Positions 32,674 through 44,589 are shown, counted from the first letter of the stretch. The stretch is DNA of 64,000 nucleotides from Argyresthia goedartella (GCA_949825045.1 OX463813.1:3100001-3164000); one strand, 5' to 3'. The notes: generated by a model from the sequence alone, not told the origin. Numbers and translations: made by a program.

Positions 32674-33316
32674 CAACGCAGACAGAAGACGGCGTAAGAC
32701 ATAAGGCGTAAGGTACGTTTGATTTTCGCCGCGTTCGCAAACAGAACGCGACGAAGATCAAACGTACCGTAGGCCCAACGCAGACAGAGGACGGCGTAAC
32801 AAGACGCGGCGAAGATCAAACGTACCTTACGCCGTCTTTTGTCTACGTAGCGCCTTACATCTTATGCCTAACGCCGTCTTCTGTCTGCGTAGTGCCTTAC
32901 GCCTTATGCCTAACGCCGTCTTCTGTCTGCGTAGCGCCTTACGCCTTATGCCTAACGCCGTCTTCTGTCTGCGTAGCGCCTTACATCTTATGCCTAACGC
33001 CGTCTTCTGTCTGCGTAGTGCCTTACGCCTTATGCCTAACGCCGTCTTCTGTCTGCGTAGTGCCTTACGCCTTATGCCTAACGCCGTCTTCTGTCTGCGT
33101 AGCGCCTTACGCCTTATGCCTAACGCCGTTTTCTGTCTGCGTAGCGCCTTACATCTTATGCCTAACGCCGTCTTCTGTCTGCGTAGTGCCTTACGCCTTA
33201 TGCCTAACGCCGTCTTCTGTCTGCGTAGCGCCTTATGCCTTATGCCTAACGCCGTCTTCTGTCTGCGTAGCGCCTTACGCCTTATGCCTTATGCCGTCTT
33301 CTGTCTGCGTTGGACC
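32674..33316. repeat. 42-bp tandem repeat with an inverted flank
   Basis: Eleven units of 42 bp (32851-33312) carry CTTATGCCTAACGCCGTC and TTCTGTCTGCGTAG. An inverted copy of the unit lies at 32674-32715 and another piece near 32777. Between them 32714-32768 is itself palindromic (GTACGTTTGAT ... ATCAAACGTAC). As 42 is divisible by three, two frames stay open (181 and 142 codons, repeating 14 residues); this is a length effect and not evidence of a gene. Confidence 0.88.
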
Positions 33317-33419
33317 TTAGATAAGCCTCAATGCCACCCACATTGGCTCGTCGCAACACTTCGGTGCTCCGCACGCGATCAGACCATTTTAGATCGGCAA
33401 CAAATATAATGATAACCAA

Positions 33420-33745
33420 AATATTTTTTTCCTACCCAAAATGGATAAATGAACACCAAAAGTTGCAAAAAACATCAGGGTAAAATACTGTGGTAGCTTA
33501 GGTGAAGGGTAAAGGGGGTGAGCGAAGCGAAGCTCCCTTTATCCTTCGTGTTAGGTTGAACATGTAAGAAAAACAAAAATACTTAAAACATAAACTTAAG
33601 TACACAAAACATAAAGAGAAGTTTGGTGATCATTTATCCAAACACAATTTGGTGGACATTTATCCATTCTGGAAGTCATTTCGAATTTATTGGTAGTAAA
33701 ATAGGTGCGTTTTTGGTAATCGTTTAAACATATGCCTTTTACATT
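33420..33745 (+). mobile_element. Core-MITE, end type (A)TCACCAAAA
   Basis: CCCAAAATGGATAAATGAAC and CACCAAAAGTTGC at the left, TTTTTGGTAATCGTTTAAAC at the right. The core with the GC hairpin is at 33475-33600. Sister of 10815-11095. Confidence 0.8.
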
Positions 33746-33954
33746 CACGATCTCACGCAGACATCTGAGATGGAATCTGTCTACTATGCGTATATGTCGG
33801 CGGTATACTGTTCAAGACTCCGCAGTATAATGGACGTTCCAAAGGTGAGGGTAAACATCGTGAGGAAACCATTAATTTAAACAAAATAATAATTTTTATA
33901 TTAAATTTGCCGCGAATTTTGAAATCGCGATAAACGAGAGTCGCGCGGGCTTGC

Positions 33955-34070
33955 TAGGGGTGATGATGATTATGGCCGACCGACGTCGGTCACGGCGACT
34001 GCTTCAACTACGTAGTTTGTACCCGTCCCTCGCATGTGAGCACGCACATATCATATTTAGACTATGAAAC
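33955..34070 (-). mobile_element. LINE 3' end fragment
   Basis: TGATGATGATTATGGCCGAC, CGGTCACGGCGACTGCTTC and CCCTCGCATGTGAGCACG match the edge of 32228-32660. Confidence 0.45.
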
Positions 34071-34080
34071 CCAACTTTTT

Positions 34081-35165
34081 TTTGTAATTGTAATTTGTAA
34101 TTTCTTTATTGTACTACACAAAACAGTCATACAGATAACTTATAATAGAAAAAAAACATGTACAAAGGCGAGCTTATCTCTCAAAAGAGATTTCTTCCAG
34201 CAAACCAAGATGGTAGGAGAGGTGATGGTTGAGCGGGGAAGACCTGCGCGTACAATAAAACTCTATAAATACTACGACTAATATATACTACAAACAGTAT
34301 GTATTATACTGATAACCCTAATTGCTAAAAATAGACTGCATACACAATTACTTAAATACAACGTAAAAATATGAATAAACCGTATAATAAACTAATGCAT
34401 ACAAATATATATATATTATCTAACTGGAAAGGGAGAGATAGTGCTTCTTTAGCCGGTTTTTGAATATATTTAGAGATCGACTGTCCCTGATAGTGCAAGG
34501 AAGCTCATTCCACAGTCGTACGGCTCGGATTCTGAACCCGTGCTCGTAGGCTGCAGTGGAGCGATCTGGAGCTTTGAGCGTAGACGCCATATGAGTTCTC
34601 CGAGGCCTGCTTGAAGAAAGAAATTCGAAGCGATCACGTAGGAAGTTAGGGTAACGAGGGTTCCACAAAATATTATAAAGGAAACACAGGATATGAGAGT
34701 CCCGTCGAAGCCGAATCGGTAGCCACTTCAGCTCCCTGCGATGCTGAGATACGTGGTCATACTTGCGCAGTCCGAAGATGAACCGAATCCCGAGATTTTG
34801 AAGTCGTTCGAGTTTGTTCAGTTGTTCTTCATTTGCGCTCACCCAGCAAACATCAGCATAATCAATGAGGGGGAGAAGAAAAGACTGAGCGAGAGTTATT
34901 TTGGTCTGGCGAGGAAGAAAGTTCTGAAGTCTCCTGAGGGAATGAAAAGTTGCGTAAACTCGCCTGCTGACCTCATTAACATGCATTGACCAGGACAATT
35001 GATTATCAAAGATGACACCCAGGTTTTTAGCTTTATCGCTATACATGATTACAGTACCGTTATAAGTTACAGAAGGGACAGACAATTGCTGCAACGGCAA
35101 GGGACAGACAATTTTTTAAACAAAATAACCTCAACATTCGCACTTGTCTCATGTAAGCATAGACT
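34081..35165 (-). mobile_element. 5'-truncated non-LTR retrotransposon (CR1/Jockey type)
   Basis: A 226-codon frame (34420-35100) holds the region after the reverse transcriptase active site. It includes NLGVIFDNQLSW, then LIDYADVCW, then a C-terminal RLWNELP and LKKHYLSLSS. These match the thumb and C-terminal domain style of CR1/Jockey elements, which copy themselves by target-primed reverse transcription. The frame upstream (35100-35165) has stops but related sequence, so the truncation is near 35165. The 3' UTR (34081-34419) carries AGGCGAGCTTATCTCTC, also found at 38140, 59590 and 62770. No endonuclease remains, so the copy is dead. Confidence 0.88.
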
Positions 35166-35390
35166 CTTGAGAACTAAATTAAGTTAAAGTTACACGTTCA
35201 TACTAAAGCAAAGCATGTATTGCATTTCTAGTGAACACTAAGCCAACTCAAAGACACAGAGCAGCGCAAAGCAGGATAACCCGGTTCTAAAATATACACA
35301 CGTTATGTGGATACTGCTCCAGTGGCGCGACGAAGTCGCTACACTGCTGCAGTATATTTTTTATCTGATATATATTTTTTCTTCCCACAC

Positions 35391-35845
35391 TTACTTCCGG
35401 TGCCGGAACATGGACGCTAACAGCGGCGAATATGCACCAACATGGACGCTAACAGCGGCGAATATGCACAAAATAAAAATCGTACAAAGGGCGATCGAGC
35501 GTTCCAAGCTAGGCATAAGACTTCGGGATTGTATTCGCAATACAGAAATAAGACGTCGTACTAAGATCGTCGATGTCGGCAAGTGAATCACGAGACGGAA
35601 TTGGGGGTGGGCAGGACACTTGGCAAGGACAGATGATGGAAGGTGGACCAAAGCGGTTGCAGAGTGGCTACCCAGAACCGCAGGACGACCAGTCGGCAGA
35701 CCACCAGCCAGATGGACGGATGACATCATCGCCATAGCGGGTAGGCAGTGGATGAGGGAGGCTCAGGACCGGAGTGGAGGGCGTGGTGAAGAAGAGGCCT
35801 GTACCCAGCAGTGGGTGAATGTGGGCTGACTGATGATATTTGTTG
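35391..35845 (+). mobile_element. 5'-truncated RTE-type LINE fragment
   Basis: The frame starting near 35460 reads VQRAIERSKLGIRLRD and RNTEIRRRTKI. After a stop and a frame change it continues in 35620-35829 with GRPPARWTDDI and EEEACTQQWVNVG, ending GGCTGACTGATGATA. This C-terminus is typical of insect RTE-like elements. A 32-bp tandem duplication is at 35407-35470 (GGACGCTAACAGCGGCGAAT twice). Confidence 0.85.
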
Positions 35846-35847
35846 TT

Positions 35848-36613
35848 GGTCAACTATCGACAGATAGTAAACTTTAGCGTACTGCGTACTATATGACGCG
35901 TTAGGTGATAAACTAACGGTTAAAACCGTTAAGGCGATGATGGAATAAAAATGCGCTGTCGAGTGGAAGTGAGATGCAATAATTACTCGCGAATAAGAAA
36001 AAGCGGGATGCCAATAATGCACTCGCGACTAATCTGAAACAACGTAGGCGCCAAAACGTAAAAAAAAATCATAAAAAATAAACTATTTCAGGGAATTAAC
36101 TTTCAAATTTAAAATCGTTAGAAATAACAATTGTTCATACATTGCAATTATCACACAGTCATATTCACTTACTACTGCGGTGTAATAGGATAAAACCATA
36201 AAAAAAGGGTTGACTTTGTATTTATTTTCTATCGAGAAAATTTTATCCAAACATGTTTTCCAATTAAGAATCTCTAGATTATATAGTCAAATTACATATA
36301 CCAGAAATTAATTACGATTTGCCCAGTATTTCCTGAAAAACACATGAAAACAGCACCCCATATTTATTTAATCAGCGTCTTAAATAGTAAACTGGTTTAA
36401 ACTTGAATTGCAAACGAAATACCAGGGCATACACTGCGTTAGCTTAGGTGAAGACTAGAGGGGGCGAGCGCAGCGAAGCCCCCGAATAGTCTTCGTGTCA
36501 GGTTGACATATAAGAGCAAAAGAAGCCCTGTCGGTCTGATTTACTATCCGGCGATAGTTGATCAACTAACGCGTTAGTTTATCAACTAACGGTTTGAACT
36601 ATCTTACGGTGAC
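35848..36613 (+). mobile_element. Core-MITE, end type CGGTTT...CTTACGGTGA, with nested insertion
   Basis: The left part (GGTCAACTATCGACAGATAG, CGTTAGGTGATAAACTAAC) and right part (AACTAACGGTTTGAACTATC, then TTACGGTGAC) match the 63480-63843 copy in reverse. About 440 bases (roughly 35935-36375) are inserted compared with that copy. The core is at 36425-36510 and carries a GC hairpin with GAGCGCAGCGAAGC. Confidence 0.78.
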
Positions 36614-36762
36614 ACATACGCATGGTCGCATGTATTACTAGTTTCTTTTACATTTTTTGGTTTTCAGTTAATATTTTTTGCTTGTAGACATATTTGTGGA
36701 GCTAACCTAAAAGGCCAAAGTATAATATCTTGGCTTTTTACTACTAGTAGACAAAAAATCAT

Positions 36763-37083
36763 ATGATTATTTCGTTTTTTTACCCACTTGTCAAGTGCAT
36801 TGCGTGTTCATGCCTATACATAGTAATATTTTTGTACGTGTTTACCAGTACCCATTCCGGAAAAAAACTTAAAAGATTAGATAATATTTTTTTCACTTTT
36901 AATCAAACCACAACCATGAAAAGTCTTCGAGAAAAATTAATCTGCGATGCACGATTTTATGCAATGAACACTGCGCCAGATGTCATGAGAGAAATGGAAA
37001 TAAAATCGCGATTTAAAATTCAATTTCTATTTCTCGTGGGGTTTTTTGCTTTGATCTGCGTCCGAAGAAACATGGATGGATAA
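36763..37083 (+). CDS. Unassigned 106-codon ORF
   Basis: Starts at ATG and has two hydrophobic stretches (residues about 1-27 and 86-100) around a middle part with MKSLREKLICDARFYAM. No domain, no splice context and no other copy. In AT-rich DNA such ORFs occur by chance. It is listed because it starts with ATG and lies in non-repeat sequence. Confidence 0.15.
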   Translation: MIISFFYPLVKCIACSCLYIVIFLYVFTSTHSGKKLKRLDNIFFTFNQTTTMKSLREKLICDARFYAMNTAPDVMREMEIKSRFKIQFLFLVGFFALICVRRNMDG

Positions 37084-37227
37084 ATGCCAAAGCTACTATA
37101 TCGAAAGGACTCCAGTGACAATTATTTAGTCGAATTAAATGACCATGATGTGTGAATGTGAGTATGAGTGTGAATATCAGTTACTCTGAAAAATTAAAAA
37201 AAGTTTTTTGTAATTAACGTTGTTAAA

Positions 37228-37605
37228 CTGGAGAACGAATGTCAATCAATCAATCAATTAAATCTCTTTATTACTGTAGATATTTACATATACTTAGCAA
37301 TCGTCATTTTTTACCTCTTCTCTACATAGGACCACTGTGGGAGGAGGAGGGCGTAGAAGCTCAAACAGGTTGATTTTTAGATCTCTTTGAAATATTGTTT
37401 GTGCTTAACTAATACAAATGTAACAATATGAATTATTATAATTAATAAGCAGCAATAAATAGTTACAAAATTATTAACAGCAAGGTCTGTGTGAGCCAGA
37501 TTAACCCCATACAGTCCCGTCATTTAAGTAATCTTGAACATTGAAATATCCCTTTTTCGACAAAGTCGCTTTAACATGGTTTTTAAATTGCTCAATATTG
37601 GTTGT
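37228..37605 (-). mobile_element. LINE 3' end with (TCAA) tail
   Basis: Reverse complement of the 54596-55822 LINE from the C-terminal coding end (near 37600) through the 3' UTR (CCCTCCTCCTCCCACAGTGG). It ends in a TTGATTGA-type repeat at 37228-37260. Confidence 0.85.
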
Positions 37606-38139
37606 CCAATCAATTTAGGCTAAAATGCCCCAAGCCATCAAATAACCGTCAATCTCTCACCATTATATTCGTAAACAACCCAAAAACTCGACACAAATAT
37701 TCATAAAATCCCAAGAAAACGGAAAAACAACCATCAATATCCGGAACTAAACGCAGGATTGATTGTATGACACTCTCCGACGTAAGAAATCACCACACCC
37801 CGAGATTTGTTATTGAAATGAGGCCCGCTTAGTATTCAAAGCGGACGCGGCAGGTGCCACAAAATAATTGGTAGAGAATCGGCGGCCATCTTTGTTTTGT
37901 TGTGGTCCGCTGTAAGGGGGGTTGCGACGAAAACATTACAATGAGGGCTATAGCGTGTTGATATTCGCCGCTAGGGGCGCTGATGATAGGCACTAGCGTG
38001 AGCACTTCCATTACAGGCCGAGCTGACAACCTAATCCTTCTTTAAAGCTGGTTAAATTTTGTCAGATACTTCATACTTCAGAACTGTACTCTCAGTAAAA
38101 GCTAGTTTTTATTCGGCTTAGCTTTTTTATTCAATTATT
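37606..38139. other. No recognisable gene
   Basis: GC-richer at 37825-38030 (GCGGACGCGGCAGG, TTCGCCGCTAGGGGCGCTG). Possibly a repeat edge. Confidence 0.3.
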
Positions 38140-38395
38140 CATAATTTCTTTATTGCACACAAATGATATAAAAAAAAGTTACATAAAAATAGTGTACAAA
38201 GGCGAGCTTATCTCTAATAAGAGATCTCTTCCAGCAAACCAGGTTAAAGTTGGAGATGTTGATTGCTGAGCAGGGGTAGACCCCAATATTATTCAATAAG
38301 TTTATAGCAATAAATAACACGTCATGAGTTCTTAAATAAGTACAGATTAGTCTCAATGTTATTTTACCCATAGGTCGTAGCAATATATACAGTCA
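38140..38395 (-). mobile_element. LINE 3' UTR (family of 34081)
   Basis: AATTTCTTTATTGCACACAA, then GTACAAAGGCGAGCTTATC and GAGATCTCTTCCAGCAAACC. The end faces left. Confidence 0.75.
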
Positions 38396-39020
38396 CACAC
38401 ATATGTCATAAAATATAGGCCATAACAATTTTGACGGATTGAAATTAAATAGTATTAAAATTTATAATTAAAGAATTCATTAAGGTCGTAGTGGCAGACT
38501 TTAATAACGATCTCTCTGCACAAGGCGGTCAAAGAAAAGTAAAAATTGCTCTCTTCTTATGTTTATTTACAAAGTATATCGGTGAAATTGATTTTCTTAA
38601 ATAAACACAAAGGTTTGGTTGTCACGATGTCATAGTTGAGTACGGCTCGCGGCGTTACGACTAGCAGACTACTCCCTGCATTGTTCATGGCTATCTCTTT
38701 TACTATGTTGTCTTGACAAGCGCTTTTAATTCTATTTCTGTGTGGTTCGATTTTGCATAATCACATTTCGTGTGGACTTTTTTGAATTATTTGCATAACC
38801 AGAGCTAATGATATAATCGATAATATCAGATTAATTAATTAAAGTACTCTACCAAGCCAACTAGACGCTAGTCAGGCGTAAAAAGGGTAATTGCTTATTA
38901 ACCCTGTAATACCCTATCCAAAAATTAATGGGTTTCGGTTAATTTAGGTTTTTACGTTTTTATTATTTTTCCATACTTTGTCATCAATTTATTTATTAAC
39001 AACTGACGTACGAATAAACA
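38396..39020. other. No recognisable gene
   Basis: AT-rich; nothing identified. Confidence 0.3.
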
Positions 39021-39021
39021 A

Positions 39022-39310
39022 CTCTGTGGTCTAATGGGTTTCACGCTTGCTTCTCTTAGAGGAGATGCAGATTCGAATCCTGGCTATGTACAAATAAGAT
39101 AATTAAGTTACCTTAAGTACATTATACGAACATTCTAATGGTGATGAAAAACATTATGAGGAAACATCCATTACTACATAGCTGCGGCGATGGTCTAGCC
39201 CCCTGTCACGCAAAATGGAGTATCGAATAACTGGCTCAATGTGGGCACAATTGTGCCTCTGCCACCCCGTATGGGAATGGCGTGACGCAATTTTATGTTA
39301 TGTTATGTAT
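39022..39310 (+). mobile_element. SINE-C, near full length
   Basis: Head TCTGTGGTCTAATGGGTTTC, body with GCTGCGGCGATGGTCTAG, tail GGCGTGACGCAATTTTATG. Confidence 0.9.
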
Positions 39311-39484
39311 TAACGAAAAAATTAATTACTTTGGGTTACTCTTTGTCTGTAGTTCGTTAGCTAAACATCAATGATTCTGTGGAGTATCTTAAAGTTAATC
39401 AAAAGAAAGAAAGAAAAGAAAGAAAGAAGTTTATTTAAATATAGCGGCAATAAAGAGCTCCGTGGTCTAAAATCCAGCTCACAA

Positions 39485-39605
39485 ACATTCACGAGAATCA
39501 GTTAAGAAATGGTGCCTGTAGAGGAGAAAATCCGAACATACGAAAGCATTTTTGCCCAACCCTGAAAAGGAGACGCTTCGCTTGCTCGGTCAAACAAAGG
39601 CAGGT
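39485..39605 (-). repeat. Family F fragment, reversed
   Basis: Contains GTAGAGGAGAAAATCCGAAC, CGAAAGCATTTTTGCCCAA and GAGACGCTTCGCTTGCTCGG. Confidence 0.65.
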
Positions 39606-39893
39606 TTCGCGATGTTGCCCACTGACATACGGAATCCGAGATACAATTCCTCGACCGCAGATGTACTTAAACCGAGTTTTAAACTCGCGTCAAACGTGTA
39701 CTTACCCAACTAGCACTCGTAAAACGAAGCTGCGGCGGCGCGCTCTGGTGTCAAAACTCGACAACTTGCAGTCAACCCGAGTTTTACTGCTGTGAAGTGT
39801 TGTCAAACGCACCCGTGTAGTTACCGTCCGGCGTTTATTGGTATGGAATTTTGTATTGTTTCTTTAGATGCGCAAAAGCAGATGAGACAGAGC

Positions 39894-40150
39894 CGACCCG
39901 AATGGCCGAGTCGGCAGTGACCCTGCCTAGGAAGCCAAGGGCCCCCGGTTCGAGTCCCGGTGGGGGCTAATCTTGGTTTGATGAGAACGGATATCTGTAC
40001 CACAGTCATGGTTGTTTATCTAAGTATAATATTTATCTATATAAGTATGTGTATGTATCGTTGTCTAGTACCCAAGATACAGGGAATCCTAGTTTGGGGC
40101 TAGATCAATGTGTGTAAATAGTGTCAAAGGTATTATTATTACATTATTAT
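39894..40150 (+). mobile_element. SINE-A
   Basis: Complete head, body and AT tail. Confidence 0.9.
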
Positions 40151-40205
40151 AACGTAATAAACATATATCGTCAATCATTTTCTCATACAGGATGGCAGAG
40201 GCGTC

Positions 40206-40230
40206 TGTGTGTGTGTGTGTGTATATATGT
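40206..40230 (+). repeat. TG microsatellite
   Basis: About ten GT units, then TATATATG. Confidence 0.9.
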
Positions 40231-40508
40231 GGAGGGTGTGTATGATGGTAGAAATTAAGGTATATTACAATATGAATTAGTTATTCATTAGGAAAAGTGA
40301 TAAAAGAAACGTTGGATATCTAAAGTGGACTGTCATTGTCACGTTATTATCGGCATTTTGGTAGTAGAATCAAGGCACATGGGCTCAATTCTGCTAGCAA
40401 AATCACGGCTCTACCCATTATTTCAATAAAGTTACACCCTGTATAACAATGACGCTACTAAGATGGCCTACTTCAGGTTTAATATTTGTGGAGTGTTCTC
40501 ACAACAAA

Positions 40509-40562
40509 AAACGGTCAAGTGCGGTTTGGACTCGTACACTAAGGGTTCCGTACCATTATACA
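40509..40562 (+). mobile_element. SINE-D head fragment
   Basis: ACGGTCAAGTGCGGTTTGG and AAGGGTTCCGTACCATTATA. Confidence 0.7.
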
Positions 40563-41109
40563 AGAAAACCTTAGTAATAAAATATATAACATAACGGGTG
40601 CCACGAAATTTGCATGATAAAGATAAAAAATATTTATTTGAGAACACAGGAAATAATACATTAACAGATGTCAGGTAAGTTTTTTGAGATCAGTGTTCTG
40701 CTTAGGGGCAAACAAATTGTATGCATTCAGTCATGTTACTTATTCAGACAATACTATAAAAATTGTAACACAGATTTTACAATGTCAATTTTCTATTAAT
40801 AAATAATAAGTCAGCTCCGTAAAAACAGAATAATTTCAAAAAATTATAGTACTATCAATTGAGATAGGTATAATAAAAAAAACATAATTAAAAGCCTCAA
40901 TGTTGTGATAGAATTTTGTGATTAATAGCCTGAATAACTTATATGTTTAAATTGTAACAAATCCAGACGAATTCAATGGTATATGTAACAGATATTTGAA
41001 TCATTAGTGAATCGCAGGGGCAGGAATATTAAAACACGGCCCCTACATGGGAACCCCGTTAGTTAATAAAGTCGCATGTAGTTCAGAATTGCAGCTTTAG
41101 CCGAATTAG
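40563..41109. other. No recognisable gene
   Basis: AT-rich. The start (GATAAAGATAAAAAATATTTA) resembles a LINE tail. Confidence 0.3.
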
Positions 41110-41345
41110 AAAGATAAGATAAGATAAGATAAGCGTTTATTCACACGTCATGATACACAAAACAGAACACAGATAAAGCCGGAGTAAACATTTCACAAAA
41201 ATAATCATTATAGGTAATGGTAGTGTATTATGTACGACGACGGTGAAACGGTTCCGGCTCAGCATATGCTACAGGAATACCTATAGCGCTGGTATTCTGT
41301 CGGAACCAAGTGTATATTGGAGTGTGATATTTGTGGTGTTGACTA
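41110..41345 (-). mobile_element. LINE 3' end with (TTATC) tail
   Basis: Read on the minus strand, it ends CGTGTGAATAAACGCTTATC followed by TTATC units. The plus-strand piece at 44805-44870 ends the same way (GTCTGAATAAACGCTTATA). It is a third LINE family distinct from the two above. Confidence 0.6.
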
Positions 41346-41359
41346 GTCTACAAACACAA

Positions 41360-41485
41360 ACACACATTCTGTGAGAAATTTTAACTCACTACCTATGACG
41401 GTTCATGAGATACAGCCCTGACAGACGGACAGACAGACAGACAGACGGACAGCGGTTGCTTAGTAATAGGGTCCCTTTTGAAATA
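41360..41485 (+). mobile_element. SINE-D 3' fragment
   Basis: GGTTCATGAGATACAGCCC, then GACAGACGGACAGACAGAC and TTAGTAATAGGGTCCC. Confidence 0.78.
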
Positions 41486-42037
41486 ACGCACGCTTTGCCC
41501 ATATTGCGTGGCAGAGAAACAGCAGTTGGAGTTTTGGCGTATTCACTTTGCTGTTGGAATAAGGAACAGTGTTATTAGTGTAAAGCATAACGCAACGGTA
41601 TCCGAGATTTAATCTGCTCTCTGTTTGACAAAGCCTTACCGAATACTAGGAAGTGCGTTAGCGTGTGAGTTGAGATAGCAATTAGCATCTGTTGAAGTTT
41701 GTGCAGTTTAAGTGTGTGTCTGTATGTTCAATCTGGTACGGTGGTAGTGAAGTGCTGTTTGAGAAATTTGGCGAAACATACATAGTGCATGCGTTTCCGT
41801 GTTTTAGATACTCGAGAGTCTTGTGAAAAAACACTCGCTGTGTGCAGGAGGTGCGGGTTCCAATCCAAATTCTTGAAAATTACCAAATATAAGTAAATGG
41901 AATAGAACACATTTTTATTTTTTATCATTTTGCTGGTACATGCTTATGTCTCCCTAATTGAGGTGTGTACTTACAAATTTTTGTCCTCGTTTGTATCTGA
42001 ATGTTTGTGTGTGGGTATGTGTGTGTTGGTGTCAATA

Positions 42038-42240
42038 TTGACGACCTCTTTGGCGCAGCGGTTGTGGCTCTGCCTCCCATGCGAGGGGTCCCGGGTTCGA
42101 TCCCCGGCTGGCGACAAAGAAAAAACCCCAGGACTTGGATATTTGTGTGACGTCGCTGTTTCTGGTTCCCACTACACAGGGTATCCTAGTGTGGGGCCAG
42201 AAGCAGTGTATGTGTCTGTATGTAAATGTTTATGTTATGT
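42038..42240 (+). mobile_element. SINE-B
   Basis: Head CCTCTTTGGCGCAGCGGTTG with B box GGTTCGATCCC. Full body and a GTAAATGTTTATGTTATG tail. Confidence 0.92.
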
Positions 42241-42304
42241 TTATATGTGTTTGTTTATATGAGTTAGCGTACCTCGGACATTCGGGTCGTCATACCCATC
42301 GTAA

Positions 42305-42557
42305 GACGACCCGAATGGCCGAGTCGGCAGTGACGCTGCCTACGAAGCCAAGGGTCCCGGGTTCGAGTCCCGGTGAGGGCAAATATTTGTTTGGTGAGAA
42401 CGGATGTTTGTACCCTAGTCATGGTTGTTTATCTATCTAAGTATAATATTTATCTATATAAGTATGCGTATCGTTGTCTAGCACCCAAGATACAGGGAAT
42501 CCTAGTTTGGGGCTAGATCAATGTGTGTAAATGGTGTCCAAGGTATTATTATTATTA
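42305..42557 (+). mobile_element. SINE-A
   Basis: Complete copy. Just before it, 42273-42290 holds an inverted scrap of its head (CATTCGGGTCGTC), making a short inverted pair. Confidence 0.92.
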
Positions 42558-43664
42558 CAGGTATGTTAAAATCGTGTTAGTAGATACCATAAGCGTTCTG
42601 GCACCGCCAATCTGCCACCCGGTCCTGCCACAGATCTTCGTTCAACATTTGACGATCTTGCTGTCAAGGCAACGAGCCATCTAGGCCGCGGTTTTGTATG
42701 CGGTTCCCATCGTTGCCTATATTAGTATTTGTCTTGCTAACTCTCGCTAAGAGCTGTAGTTCAGTATTGACGAGCAGTTTGACATCCAGGTCAACTCTTG
42801 ACCTCCAGGTGATAATAGGATTTAGCATACTCTTACTTGTTTTGCTTTCTTTCTGCGAGATGACAGTAAGATAGGGTTGTACCTGGACTATTCATTTACT
42901 TATTACTGACATGATAAATCTTAATTGTAATTGTAATTTGTAATTTTTTATTGTAATTATAATATGTCTAATTTTATTGTAAGTATTATAATTTTAAGTT
43001 TTTGACTGTTTATAATGGATAATAATGTATATAATAAAGTTATATTGTAATCTGCACAGCGCCTTGGTGTCAATGTAATGCAATACAAATTTATTTGAAA
43101 TAATGATAATTATTATTCTGCTCGTAAACTGTTTTTTTTTGTAGCCAGGCATACAGGGCCACAATAGCGCATATTAAACCCTCGTTCTTTTTTTTTTTTT
43201 CCAATCACAGGTGCGAGTTTTTATGCCTACAAACAATGCATATTTTTGAGAATATTTTAGTATTAAGTATAATATTATGATGAAACAATCATCTTTTTAT
43301 CATTATGTATTTCATCAAATTATATTTTATTTGCTACATTTTACCGATAAGTTGCATATTCAAAGCCTTTTTTTTATAGGCTGCTTAGCGGTGTTGCCTG
43401 TGCCTTCGTAATTAACGTTCCGACTGACATCTGGGTTATCGACTGACAGGAAAACTGTTGACACTTAACAGTTTTACAGAACAGCCAACTTAACAGCGAA
43501 GGGAATTCAAACAAACTACGCCGCAGAGGACAAAAGAAGTATACTATGTTTTTACGGATATCTCAGTAATCCTGCAATATTTTTTCATTGGAATAACGGA
43601 ATTTAGTCAGGAACACAATTATCTCGAAACGGTTTTCTCAGTTTGGAACCATTTATTTTTTACC
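42558..43664. other. No recognisable gene
   Basis: 42590-42800 is GC-richer (CACCGCCAATCTGCCACCC) and looks less repetitive, but I find no exon with both splice sites. The remainder is AT-rich. Confidence 0.3.
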
Positions 43665-43732
43665 ATGGCCCATTGTGCCACTGCCACCCCGCATAGGAAA
43701 AGGCGTGATTTTATGTTATGTTATGAATGGTA
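43665..43732 (+). mobile_element. SINE-C tail fragment
   Basis: CCATTGTGCCACTGCCACCC and AGGAAAAGGCGTGATTTTATG. Confidence 0.7.
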
Positions 43733-43799
43733 CTATTATTCCCTTAATACTGGCCTTATCAAAAGTCACATGGTGAACTTGGTATAAATTAAGATATCT

Positions 43800-44117
43800 C
43801 TGGAGATTTTGACATTGTCATTTGAGCAATTTAAAAAGCATGTTGTTCAAGATTACTTAAATGTGTGACTGTGTGGGGTTAATCTGGCTCAACACTGACC
43901 TTGCTGTTAATAATTTTGTGATTATTTATTCCTGATTAGTAATCATAATAATTAATATTGCAATATTTGTATTAGTTAAGCACAACCAATTTTTATTGAG
44001 ATCTAAAAATCAATCTGTGGGAGTTTCTACGCCCTTCTTCTCCCACAGTGGTCCAATGAAGAGAAGTGGCAAAAAAATACTTTTATATACCTATGTAAAT
44101 GTTTACAGTAAAAAAGA
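43800..44117 (+). mobile_element. LINE 3' end (family of 54596)
   Basis: Starts in the C-terminal coding region (CATTTGAGCAATTTAAAAAG) with a small deletion, passes the stop and carries the 3' UTR CTACGCCCTTCTTCTCCCAC. Confidence 0.85.
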
Positions 44118-44392
44118 AGAAAGATTTTTGTATAAATTGAGGGATAAAGTTTTTTGCTAAGCAACAAGCCATATATATCCAGGCCCTCGTAGACAGAAGT
44201 GCGTAGTTTCACGAACAGGGGGCGCCAGTGTACGCACTTGTAATGTCTATGGGAGTCATTTCACGACGCATTACCTGGGTAGGGTTGGGATTAGGGTGGT
44301 TTAGTTCATCGATTAAGTTCAGTGTATGAAGCGTGGATTGTTTCACAATAGATCAAGTTGAGGGGCATGTTTATGAAGCACTGGTATAGATA

Positions 44393-44585
44393 AGACAACC
44401 TCTGTGGCGTAGCGGTTGTGGCTCTGCCTATCATGCGAGAGGTCCCGGATTCGATCCCCGGCTGGGGGTACAGAAAAAAACCAGGTCTTAGATGTTTATA
44501 TGTGTGTGACGTCGCTGTTTCTGGTTCCCACGACACAGGGTATCCTAGTGTGAGGCCAGAAGCAATGTTTGCACTTGTATGTAAA
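44393..44585 (+). mobile_element. SINE-B
   Basis: Head CAACCTCTGTGGCGTAGCGG, B box GATTCGATCCCCGG, body CGTCGCTGTTTCTGGTTCCC. Confidence 0.92.
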
Positions 44586-44589
44586 AGAA

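Noticed and set aside
32296..32697. Overlapping ORFs of 84-101 codons on both strands as genes
   Set aside because: Edges match a LINE-type 3' end also seen at 33955; no intact domain; better explained as transposon-derived.
31514..33316. CRISPR-like array
   Set aside because: Direct repeats lack unique spacers; units are contiguous, and the DNA is eukaryotic.
32864..33409. ORF of 181 codons with 14-residue repeats (and a 142-codon one in another frame)
   Set aside because: The 42-bp tandem unit is divisible by three, so open frames arise automatically; two frames are equally open and no signal, domain or splice context supports coding.
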